From Agrocybe praecox (taxonomy: Eukaryota > Basidiomycota > Agaricomycetes > Agaricales > Agrocybaceae), in the NCBI GenBank assembly GCA_964017145.1, contig CAXHKQ010000292.1:1-12243 (forward strand): DNA of 12,243 nucleotides, in the 5' to 3' direction. Shown in pieces: positions 1-7,679 of the stretch. Every line of letters begins with the position of its first letter. Position 1 is the stretch's first letter. The notes under the pieces were generated by a model. That model did no database searches, had not been told where the DNA came from, and saw only the letters and a list, made by a program, of their open reading frames with translations. A program made the translations under genes and the position numbers.

Positions 1-994
1 GGCTTGTCCAGCTCGCGCTGCGGCGTCGGAATGTGCCGATCCACTTCCGCCAGCAGCTTCATCACCGCATCGTGGCCAATCTCCGGCGACTTGCCGTCCA
101 GAGCGCACAGCGCCGAGCCCTTCACCACCGGCACATTGTCGCCATCGTAGCCCATCTCCGACATCAGTTCGCGGATCTCCATCTCCACCAGATCGACCAT
201 CTCCTGATCGCGGCATCGACCTTGTTGATGAACACCACAATGTGATCGACGCCAATCTGCTTGGACAGCAGCAGATGCTCGCGCGTCTGCGGCATGGCGC
301 CGTCCGTGGCGGCGACGACCAGAATGGCGCCGTCCATCTGGGCGGTACCGGTGATCATGTTCTTGATGTAGTCGGCGTGGCCGGGACAGTCGGTGTGGCC
401 GTAGTGGCGCGTCTCCGTCTGGTACTCGACGTGCGCCACATTGATGGTGATGCCGCGCGCTTTCTCCTCCGGCGCGTTGTCGATCTCGTTGTAGCCCTTG
501 GACTCGGCCAGCTCCTGGTCGGCGAGCACGCGCGTAATGGCGGCGGTGAGCGTCGTCTTGCCGTGGTCCACGTGACCGATGGTGCCGACGTTGCAGTGGG
601 GCTTGTTGCGCAGGAAGACCTTCTTCTCGACGGCGTAGAAGCGGCGCGGCACGCAGACGGAGACGCAGGCGGCGGGGGCGGCGGAGGTGCGAGTGCTGTT
701 GACCCAGGATCTGGCCGACGAGGCGCTTGGCACACTGAGAATGCGTAAGGAATAACATGGGTATGAGGATCGCTGTGTGATCGGGCAGAAGAGTGTTTTG
801 TGTTGAACTACGTCGCCCGGCGCGTGAATGGTTATGCCGATTATGTGCATTATGTGCGTAGATAACCTCACTTTGCGCGACGAAAATGATGCAAATTGGA
901 GGTCCCGCTTTCGGGTGCAATTGGGCTCCGATTGGATCCAATGGACTCACGTACCTGGGTGCAGGATGCTGCGGAAGCTGATGTACGGCGACAT
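1..994 (-). CDS. TUFM: Mitochondrial elongation factor Tu (partial, 5' part)
   Basis: GTPase that delivers aminoacyl-tRNA to the mitochondrial ribosome. The large exon (734 down to the window edge) encodes the G domain: GHVDHGKT P-loop, RGITIN switch I, DCPGH (G3) and NKVD (G4), preceded by a basic presequence ending near RRFYAVEKK. The frame holds down to about 214. It then needs one extra base near 209-214 to continue as [15 protein letters not shown] and on to RELDKP at the edge, so the assembly lacks one base or the gene is frameshifted. The proposed start is an ATG at 994 ([13 protein letters not shown]). Exon 1 ends at a double donor, GTACGTGAGT; the GTGAGT option (exon 951-994, intron 735-950, acceptor TTCTCAG) keeps the frame. 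An alternative presequence reading ([10 protein letters not shown]) lies in another frame of exon 2, so the exact N-terminus is uncertain. The C-terminal domains 2 and 3 lie outside the window. Confidence 0.94.
735..950 (-). other. Proposed TUFM intron 1
   Basis: 216-nt GT-AG intron inferred between the short presequence exon and the G-domain exon. The donor is GTGAGT (950-945) and overlaps a second donor, GTACGT (954-949). The acceptor is a pyrimidine-rich stretch ending TTCTCAG (737-735). Only the inner donor keeps the frame with the EF-Tu reading. This is inference from splice signals and frame. Confidence 0.55.
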
Positions 995-1294
995 TATGGA
1001 ATCCGACGAGATGCGTCGCTGTAATTCAACAAAAGTCGGACGAAAGTTCGGACCGCCAGACGGGGAGACGACGACGAATGGTTGAGTGAAGAACTATTTA
1101 TGTGGCCCACAGAAATGATAAAGCCCACCGCGGAATGATTGCATGACAGCGAGAACTGACAGCATACATTGTAGGTTTTCGCGAGCAGCGCAATTATCGC
1201 TGTCATAACAAAAAATATAGGTCGCGTCGCGATTTCACGTGTTTACTTTAACATACACAAAGTTGAATATTTCATTTACAAATATAGTAAAAGA
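995..1294. promoter_or_regulatory. Shared divergent upstream region of TUFM and TRMT44
   Basis: About 300 bp separates the TUFM start (994, minus) from the TRMT44 start (1295, plus), so the interval must contain both 5' UTRs and both promoters. I see no clear TATA box. The right part is AT-rich. Bidirectional promoter function is inferred from head-to-head arrangement only. Confidence 0.45.
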
Positions 1295-3190
1295 ATGGAC
1301 CACAACGTGCACTCGACCTTCTGGAAAGCAGTCGAGATTTACATCTCAAAACCGCACACCGTCAACAAACGCGTCTCCGGAGTCGTTCACCTGGGCTTCG
1401 CCAAAGTGCCTGCCAAACTAGAAGCACCGCCTCTGCAGATTTGATTGAACGATTGGCCTGCAATTCGATAGAGACGCTGACCAATTTGCAAATAAAACTC
1501 GGCCATCGACAATGAGCTCCTCGATTTGCAGGCCGACAATTGTGAACGCGAGGTCGGGCGTTTATCCGCGGCTGCGGATCCTGCGAGAGCGGATCGCATG
1601 GTCATCGTCAACAAGTTGCTGTCGAAGAATACGAAAATATTCAGCAACAGTTTCGAGATGGTGCTGATAGGTAATTGCGGCTTGCGTTATAAATATCATG
1701 GAACTATAAATTCATCAAGCACTTTATTTCTACCCCCCAGATTTCCCAAACCGCACTGCCACATTCATTTGCGCCGCCACCGATCCATCTGCCACAGCCA
1801 ACACTGCTCCGCGGCCAATCCCCCCTTCAGCATCGCCCACCAACCGACCACTGGCGACATTCTCATCCGCACGGCGGCGCCCAACAGCCGATCCGACCAC
1901 TGGCTGCAGTCGAACCTGCTGCCCAAACTGCGCAACTGGTCGGTGCCGGTCGACGATGCCCAGCAGGACGCCCAGCGCACCAGCATCGGCACGCACTCGC
2001 AGCTGCACAGCCAGGAGGAGTACATCACGCTGTACAATGCGCTGAAACTGAAATACGGCCTGGACATGGTGCAGCGCTGGCCCGAGCAAACGGATGCCGC
2101 CAAGTTCGTCTACGAGGACGTCGCCATCGCCACCTACCTGCTGGTGCTGTGGCGCCAGGAGCGCGAGGCCAGCGGCCGCACCGACCTGCAGTCGTTCGTC
2201 GATCTTGGTTGCGGCAACGGGCTGCTGGTGTACATCCTGGCGTCGGAGGGCCATCGCGGCTACGGCATCGATTTACGCAAGCGCGGCATCTGGGATATGT
2301 ATCCGGCGGCGACGACGGAGCTGCGCGTCGAGGCCATCGTGCCTTCGGACGCGAGCCTGTATCCGGACATTGACTGGATCATCGGCAATCACTCGGATGA
2401 GCTGTCGCCGTGGATTCCGGTGATTGCGGCCCGCAGTGCACCGCAGACGCGGTATTTCGTGCTGCCCTGCTGTGCGTTCGAGTTCAACGGGCAGAAGTTC
2501 CAGCGACGCTCGACCGGCGACAGTCAGTACAACGGGTTTTTGGCCTATGTGGAACGGATTTCGGTGGAGTGCGGCTTTGAGACCGCGATGGATCGCCTGA
2601 AGATACCGAGCACCAAGCGGGTGTGCTTAATCGGCCGGCGCAGCGCCGCAGTGGCAGCCGAGTTCGCCGAGAACTGTCTCCGGATCCAGCGGTTCATCGA
2701 CGGCGAGACCAGAACGACGGCCAGCGATCCGCAGCGCGCCTGGAGTTCGGCGTTCAAGCCGCGCGCGAGCGTCGAAGAGGTGCGCAACTGCTCGAAGATC
2801 GAGCGCTCGTTGCAGACGGAAATCGTGCAGAAGGTGGTCGAGCACTTGCTGGCGAAACGGCGCTTCGTGGACGCGCTGCCGCGGTGGAACATTGGCGGAA
2901 TGGCGCCGATTACCGAGCTGGTGCGACTGTTTCCCGGTGAGTTGTTGAAGAAACTGAAGTCCGAGTGCGGTGGCATGCAGACGTTGCTGCGCAACCACAA
3001 TCAGATCTTTCGGGTCGAAAAAGGAACGGTGCAGATACGGGCACCGCTGACGCGGGCGGAGCGCTCCGCTCTGGTGGCCGAGAAGAAACTAAAGGTGCTG
3101 GTCAAACAGCGCACGTGCTGGTTCAACGAGAACCATCCGGACGGGTGTCCGATTGCGAGTGAGGATTGTAATTTTATCCATGCCGAATAA
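1295..3190 (+). CDS. TRMT44: tRNA-Ser (uracil-44-2'-O-)-methyltransferase, TRMT44 family, N-terminal part frame-disrupted
   Basis: SAM-dependent enzyme that makes Um44 in tRNA-Ser. The catalytic part is open from about 1826 to the stop. It has YNALKLKYGLDMVQRWPEQT and FVYEDVAIATYLL, then SAM motif I VDLGCGNGLLVYIL with YGIDLRKRGIWD (about 2195-2300), WIIGNHSDELSPWIPVIAAR, YFVLPCCAFEFNGQKF, and a C-terminal CCCH finger (C-X9-C-X6-C-X3-H, about 3117-3180). The start is ATG 1295 (MDHNVHSTFWKAVEIYISKP, then NKRVSGVVH). That frame stops at 1442. Similarity then continues in a second frame (ADLIERLACNSIETL), returns to the first near 1500, crosses an intron (1671-1740), and needs one more base, best placed in the C6 run at 1820-1825, to reach PPFSIAHQ. 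Expected length is about 609 residues. The shifts look like sequence errors, but a recently damaged gene is not excluded. Confidence 0.92.
1671..1740 (+). other. TRMT44 intron
   Basis: 70-nt intron with donor GATAG|GTAATT and a strong acceptor TTTATTTCTACCCCCCAG|ATTTCC. It is AT-rich between GC-rich exons. Reading straight through it happens to stay open, which hides it. Splicing gives MVLIDFPNRTATFICAATD, a more protein-like sequence than the read-through. Confidence 0.8.
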
Positions 3191-3191
3191 A
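3186..3191 (+). terminator. Poly(A) signal AATAAA overlapping the TRMT44 stop codon
   Basis: The last codons are GCC GAA TAA followed by A, so the AATAAA hexamer contains the stop codon. Cleavage would normally follow 10-30 nt later, giving a very short 3' UTR. Confidence 0.6.
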
Positions 3192-4492
3192 GTTGGTGGA
3201 TACCGCGCAGAACCAGGACCCAAAGGGATTGTCATTGCAAGATTGCACGTGAGTTCTTCGCATTCGTTTGGCGAGCAAGTTGGCGAATTTTATCAAAATA
3301 ACAGGAAACACAATATTCCGCAAATCGAGTGCAATGCTATATTTCACGATATTTAGTATAATAGATTTTATTATGCTATTCTTTTTGTTCTTAGCAATTA
3401 CTTATGAATTAAATTATATTCTACCTGACGTCATAATAGTAAGCACACCTTGAAAATAGCATTAATTGTGTTCGTCCATCTATTCAGGGACATCTACACA
3501 AATTTATTATTTTTTTCATTCTATCGTATTCGAGGAAAGTCGCTGCCGAGGAGTCTCACCTCTGTCTAAGGACACCCCAAAAAGACAAATTTTAAAATAT
3601 ATGGTCAAATTGTCGAGCCAATTGAACACATAAGCAATTTTTAAAAATGGTTTTTTGATGGACAGGATTTGTGTATAATTTCATTCCCACCAATACGGAC
3701 GTGGGACGTGGTTCTAGTTTACTCCAGTTGAAAGTTATGTTCTCCTAGCTAAAGACGGAATTCAGATTTTATTTATGGAGAGTGAAATGCAAAAATTGTT
3801 CCCATACAAAATATCAGTTTTTTCTACTTGGTTGAGTGACCATTACCTTTTACTGGAGTAAATTAGAACAATGTCCGTACACTCATTTGAAAGGGAATAT
3901 AATGGCACACCAATCCTTTTCATTCGTTTTTTGTTAATTGCTTGTAGGTTTTTCTGTTGTCCATGTTTGAACAAGGAGGTCTTTCTTCTGGCGTGCTTGG
4001 CCACAGTTAAGACTTTTCTCCAATGATTGTTGAGTATACACAATAGAATAATGTTCATTGAACAAAACTGCATTATTACTATTTGTGTGCATGTGCCTAA
4101 ATAGATGAGCGATCACGATTAATGTTATTTTCTAGATGTGCGTATATCGATTAAAATGTGTCCAATATCTGAACACTCCTAAATATTGGTTGAATTCACT
4201 CGTCTACACGTAGTTCCGTATGCCCTACACAGCTATAGCCATATCGCTAGACAGTCGGTCTACCAGTAGAGTGCGTTTCACATTGGGATTTGGTTAATCA
4301 GACGTTGTTAAGTTCGTTTAATGGTTTAAATAGTCATGTTATACACCATTGGAAAGGTGAGTCATTGATTGACATTCAAAATACTTTTAAGACTATTACG
4401 AGTTAGTAGCGATTACACTGAGCTGTTGAACACGTCTATGTTCTTGTCGGAAAACGAAGTGGAAAACTGGGTGTGAACGAGTGTACTTAGCA
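3192..4492. other. Intergenic AT-rich region without a recognised gene
   Basis: I find no reading frame with protein-like composition or splice structure. The short open frames at 3268-3453 and 3843-4116 are AT-driven and match no family I know. The notable content is the imperfect inverted repeat at 3632-3943. The rest (about 3192-3600 and 3950-4492) shows nothing I can interpret. Confidence 0.6.
3632..3943. repeat. Long imperfect inverted repeat, MITE-like or fold-back element
   Basis: The left half (3632-3739) is mirrored by the right half (3841-3943). Matching blocks are AAGCAATT (3632) with AATTGCTT (3936), AGGATTT (3664) with AATCCT (3912), TACGGAC (3694) with GTCCGTA (3873), and the best block 3714-3739 with 3841-3866 (21 of 26 positions by eye, core TTTACTCCAGT / ACTGGAGTAAA). 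The halves are separated by about 100 bp. This fits an old non-autonomous DNA transposon with long terminal inverted repeats. I see no target-site duplication. Confidence 0.5.
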
Positions 4493-4498
4493 TTTATT
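4493..4498 (-). terminator. Possible poly(A) signal (AATAAA on minus strand)
   Basis: TTTATT on the plus strand reads AATAAA on the minus strand. It lies about 445 nt beyond the stop of the EndoG-like gene and about 60 nt beyond the stop of the small minus-strand frame at 4557-4742. It could serve either one, or be chance in AT-rich DNA. Confidence 0.3.
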
Positions 4499-4556
4499 AT
4501 TTATAATTGGATTAGTCCTACGTCCTACGTATAGTACAGCGAGAACTCAAAACCTG

Positions 4557-4742
4557 CTAATCAGTTGATATATTATCAATTTTATCGAAAACGTTAAAAT
4601 TCTCGAAACCTTGAAAAACCTCCTTGCGCATATTTAGAGCGCGATCAGCAATAAAACGTTTTCTTGGCTCAGCAGGGGACTCTATTTTCAACGCTGTAAT
4701 CATTAGACCTGGCGCTTTTTGTTCAACATTCATTATCATCAA
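4557..4742 (-). CDS. Doubtful small open reading frame (61 codons)
   Basis: Minus-strand frame beginning MMIMNVEQKAPG and containing ESPAEPRKRFIADRALNMRK, followed by an AATAAA about 60 nt after the stop. Composition is mixed and charged, unlike the surrounding AT noise, and a GTAAGT donor-like site lies just upstream (4762-4757). I could not join it in frame to a convincing upstream exon and recognise no family. It may instead be part of the 3' UTR of the EndoG-like gene. Confidence 0.2.
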   Translation of the reverse strand: MMIMNVEQKAPGLMITALKIESPAEPRKRFIADRALNMRKEVFQGFENFNVFDKIDNISTD

Positions 4743-4940
4743 TTGGTCAATTGGACACTTACTTTAAGACCTACAATTCGAAACATTCATGATTGTCGAA
4801 AAATGGGTCGATGAATGGTTTACATCGCTTCACAGAAAGATAGGGTATATGTGTAGCTAAAGATAGACACAAATTCGATCAAGATTATTTCCATAGTTTT
4901 CTTGTTATAGTCATTTGAATATGACAAAATAGTCCCAATT

Positions 4941-7679
4941 TTAAGCGCACGCTACTGGTCTATAGCTTGTTGCCATTGGGCGAATGCATTCGATCGGTTC
5001 TGGGTTGTTCGTTATAGGAATCTTAGGAATGTTTGACCCTGTGCTATGTTGCTCAACTGCAGTCGGTACATTTCGTTTTCTGCCATTGATCGAAAGTATT
5101 CGATTCATTCCCGTCCTTTTGAATATTATCACTCCCAAATGTCGCTCAATGGTCTCTAGTTCCACCTGGAATTTCTTCAATGCTTTGACGTCAGTAGCCT
5201 TGTTAGGCATCATGTACGCCTCTATATCCACCATTCCGTTGGCGTTTTCACAATACATTACCTTGTAGAGGTGCGTAGGGACCCCCACGCCCTGCCCGAT
5301 CATCTCGTAGTTCATGTACGTTTTTCCATCGCTGTGTTTGGTCGGCACATAAAGCACTCCGGTGTTCAGATGCACGTGTGGATATTCCAATACCTTTTTG
5401 CGTACATGCTGTTCTAGCGCGTTCCAAATGTTACGATTGAATCCTCTGCCGATCTGTGTGGGATGGTATACGGAAATATATATGAACTATTGATTTGCGT
5501 TACAATACTCATTACAGGTGTTGTCCTCCCTTGTATATCCTCTTGTATATGTAGCGTTTTCGGGTTCAAAGATGCCATGTTCCTAACCACTTGGAATCTT
5601 TGAACCCGAAAGCGCTCCAAAGAGCAAAATTCAACAGCCTTCCTTGGATCATCGATTGCCGAAGAAACCCCTCACCGATTCAACTCGGGACCTTCGGTTC
5701 CTGAGGCAAGCACTCTATACCTGAGCAACTCAGACAAGTTCATGGAATATTCATTAGCTGATGCTTTTCAGTTCGGAATCGTGTGATATATTACCTGTGG
5801 AGTTATGTTCGTCAAGTAGTAGGTGTCTCTCATGCTCTCTTGATCCGACATGTAGTTGGCAGATGCAGCCAAGTGGCCGCGATCGAATCCGCTGCCTTTG
5901 TAGTCTTCATTGGTCGATCTGTTATTGTGAGATTGTGAGTTGGTAAATCGGAAAAATCACTTGCACATCCTCTAATTTTATCTACCTGAACTTGTGAACA
6001 ATATCGTCCTCCTGGAAATGGCAGTCATCCCGGGATACGCCAGACGTCAGACGCGTCGACGCGGCCGTCAGGTGCTCGATCACATACTGCGGACCCCGAT
6101 TGCGAAAATCGTAGTACAACTCATAATTCGAGTACGAGATAATGGGAGCGTTGCCCGGAATCATATCGGGGCGCATTAACTCGGAGAACATTGTCGGAGC
6201 TTCCATCGGCGTCGGCACCTGATCCTCTGTCGGATCGGTCTGTGTGTGCTGGTGCTGTGAGTTGTGATAACCACGACAAGCGCAGTACTGTACTCACGCA
6301 GTTGATGGAACGGATCAAAAGGCAGAATGAAAATATGCACCTGAAAGGATTTAGACCTACATATGAACTGCTTTTGAGTTTTTTGCATGGGAATACCGAA
6401 ATAACACAACTTCTACTGTTTACAATGGTTCAGAGATAGACGTCACGACAAAATTGTTGTATTATTTCTGTGTTTGTTTGTTTTGGCTTGTTCGAACGCC
6501 GCCATCCATCATTTGTATGAACTCTTCACGCAATGACTCATATTATGCAACACAAGGGTTTGCGTTTCGATGCAGAATTGTAGGCGATTAAAAATGTCTA
6601 CCATATAATTGTCATGAGGACTATCTCTAACAAGTTATAGCCAGTATAAGCTGTCGTGAATTAATACTCCAATACGAAAAACCAATCTTCAACTGCATTA
6701 TCTTCAGCCACAGGGCCCATTGGTGGGAATAATTTTAAATCTTTAATCTCTCAATAGAATCACCACAAAAAGCCCATGTTTGAACGGCTCCATTAACTGC
6801 GTTTTCTCCCCATGTCAGGTGCATGAATTAGGAAAATAGTAATATCGGATTCGGCTTCATTACCCTGTAGTAGCCCACCGTTGAAGTTGACGTGGCCATA
6901 GCAGGCTTTTGAGTCTGCGTTTGTTGGTCCTGTAAATTTCGGTATATCGTTAATTTCGACCAGTGCTCACAACGACGACGAGCACGGTACTGTACTAACA
7001 AGGACACACAGTTGATGTCGCAAATCAAACTGGGGTTTTAACTGGTGATTCTAGGTGCAAAATAAAGATTTGCGACTAGTATTCTACCTATTGGCAGAAT
7101 AGAATTAGTATAATAAATTATTATTAAATCATTATTTCGACCATTTCACCACAGTTATAGTCCCTGATCTGCGACACCATCTGAGTTTCCTCCCCATGTC
7201 AGTCGCATGAAATATAATTCACTTGTCGGAGTCGCCTTCGTTACCTTGTATTCTGGTTCTGGCGACAGCGGTTCCTCTGCCGAATCGGTTCCGATCGTGA
7301 CCATAACGGGTTCTTGGGTCTGCGTGTGATGTTGCTGAAATATGGGACATAGCGATAAGTTCGATCTGTGCCAACCTATATTTCATATTGTCGGAGTCTT
7401 CTTCGTTACCGTGCATTTGCACGCCGTTGACACCGGTTCCTCTGGTTCTGGCGACACCGGTTCCTCTGCCGTATCTGTGCCGATAGTGGCCATGACGGGT
7501 TTTTTGGTCTGCGTGTGCCCGTGACCCTTGCTAATATGACCCCCGCACGGTATTGTCGTTCTCACCACACAATCTTCGGCAACTTGTTTGTTCCGCCCCA
7601 CATATGCGCCGGCCAGATAACCGACACCGACCAGGATTCCGCCTGTCAGAACGAACATCATAGGCTTGTGGCGAACCAT
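4941..7679 (-). CDS. Endonuclease G-like nuclease with variable linker exons (DNA/RNA non-specific endonuclease family)
   Basis: Divergent EndoG paralogue. Exon 1 (from 7679) encodes a 38-codon membrane anchor, MVRHKPMMFVLTGGILVGVG, ending in DCV. Linker exons follow: the first fused to exon 1 or starting near 7508 and ending at 7410, then 7245-7334 and 6864-6929. Exon 5986-6254 starts the nuclease domain (ISYSNYELYYDFRNRGPQYVIEHLT in part). Exon 5795-5918 carries DRGH with the catalytic His, and the terminal exon 4941-5453 begins IGRGFNRNIW, with the expected Mg-binding Asn. All junctions are GT-AG and frame-consistent (phases 0, 0, 0, 2, 0). Including every exon gives about 443 residues, against about 300 for typical EndoG. 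The tail after SINGRKRN runs about 42 residues longer than in the neighbouring EndoG. Key residues remain, so activity is plausible. Dipteran EndoG paralogues with testis expression are known (the Drosophila Tengl genes); membership here is only a possibility. Confidence 0.9.
5553..5616. repeat. 21-bp-stem hairpin inside the intron
   Basis: Arms 5553-5573 and 5596-5616 are reverse complements at 20 of 21 positions, separated by 22 nt. The one difference is a G.U wobble in plus-strand RNA and an A.C mismatch in minus-strand RNA. Three further pairs (CCA/TGG) extend the stem inward after a single mismatch. It could be a pre-miRNA-like fold or transposon remnant. Confidence 0.7.
5664..5735 (-). 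repeat. Degenerate tRNA-like sequence, possible SINE head or tRNA pseudogene
   Basis: The minus strand reads TTGCTCAGGTATAGAGTGC (A-box/D-arm-like), then TTGCCTCAGGAACCGAAGGT (anticodon-arm-like), then CCCGAGTTGAATCGG (B-box/T-arm-like with a lost base) in tRNA order and spacing. The anticodon and T stems do not pair well, so this is not a working tRNA. It resembles the tRNA-derived head of insect SINEs. Confidence 0.5.
6255..6863 (-). other. Long intron of the EndoG-like gene, downstream of the last linker exon
   Basis: 609-nt GT-AG intron (donor AGG|GTAATG, acceptor CAACTCACAG). It carries one copy of a short dispersed repeat (6683-6772), and near its 5' end a block (about 6804-6828) that also occurs after the preceding linker exon. 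Otherwise it is AT-rich with no coding signal. Confidence 0.7.
6683..6772 (-). repeat. Short dispersed repeat, copy 1
   Basis: The block 6683-6723 (CAATCTTCAAC, ATCTTC and GCCACAGGGC in order) matches the reverse complement of 9898-9939. AGAATCACCA near 6764-6773 matches the reverse complement of the other end of that copy. It is therefore inverted relative to the copy at 9846-9939. Confidence 0.5.
6864..6929 (-). other. Linker exon copy C of the EndoG-like gene
   Basis: 66-nt, 22-codon exon, phase 0 at both ends: acceptor AAATTTACAG, donor AGG|GTAATG. It encodes DQQTQTQKPAMATSTSTVGY followed by Y and R. An inner acceptor after ACGCAG (6915) would give 17 codons. It is homologous to the two exons upstream, shares their flanking intron sequence, and is the most divergent copy. 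Confidence 0.7.
7039..7068 (+). repeat. Short dispersed repeat, partial copy
   Basis: TAACTGGTGATTCTAGGTGC followed by AAAATAAAG matches 9846-9874 in the EndoG intron at 26 of 29 positions by eye, in the same orientation. Only this end of the repeat is recognisable here. Confidence 0.5.
7245..7334 (-). other. Linker exon copy B of the EndoG-like gene
   Basis: 90-nt, 30-codon exon, phase 0 at both ends: acceptor CCCATATTTCAG, donor AAG|GTAACG. It encodes QHHTQTQEPVMVTIGTDSAE then EPLSPEPEYK. An inner acceptor after CACACGCAG (7320) would give 25 codons. It is closely similar to copy A in sequence and splice sites, and rich in acidic residues and proline, as expected of a flexible linker. Confidence 0.75.
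7410..7526 (-). other. Linker exon copy A of the EndoG-like gene
   Basis: It encodes GHGHTQTKKPVMATIGTDTA, then EEPVSPEPEEPVSTACKCT, ending at donor ACG|GTAACG. It is continuous and in frame with the anchor exon, so it may not be a separate exon. A 57-nt intron (7509-7565, GTGAGA to CACACGCAG) is also possible and would match the first intron of the neighbouring EndoG. The EEPVS segment is internally repeated. Confidence 0.7.

Larger units (their letters stand above)
5454..5794 (-). other. Intron between the DRGH exon and the last exon of the EndoG-like gene
   Basis: 341-nt GT-AG intron (donor CAG|GTAATA, acceptor CATCCCACACAG). The same intron in the neighbouring EndoG is only 65 nt, so about 275 bp look inserted. 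The extra sequence holds a near-perfect hairpin (5553-5616) and a tRNA-like stretch (about 5664-5735). Confidence 0.8.

Noticed and set aside
242..748. Long open frame on the plus strand opposite TUFM
   Set aside because: It is the antisense shadow of the GC-rich EF-Tu exon; its valine- and glycine-rich composition reflects codon bias of the real gene.
1730..3000. Several minus-strand and alternate-frame open stretches over TRMT44
   Set aside because: They are shadows of the methyltransferase frame, which has recognisable SAM-binding and zinc-finger motifs.
3843..4116. Two overlapping minus-strand frames
   Set aside because: They overlap each other and partly the inverted repeat, have no transposase motif I can recognise, and the composition is AT-driven.
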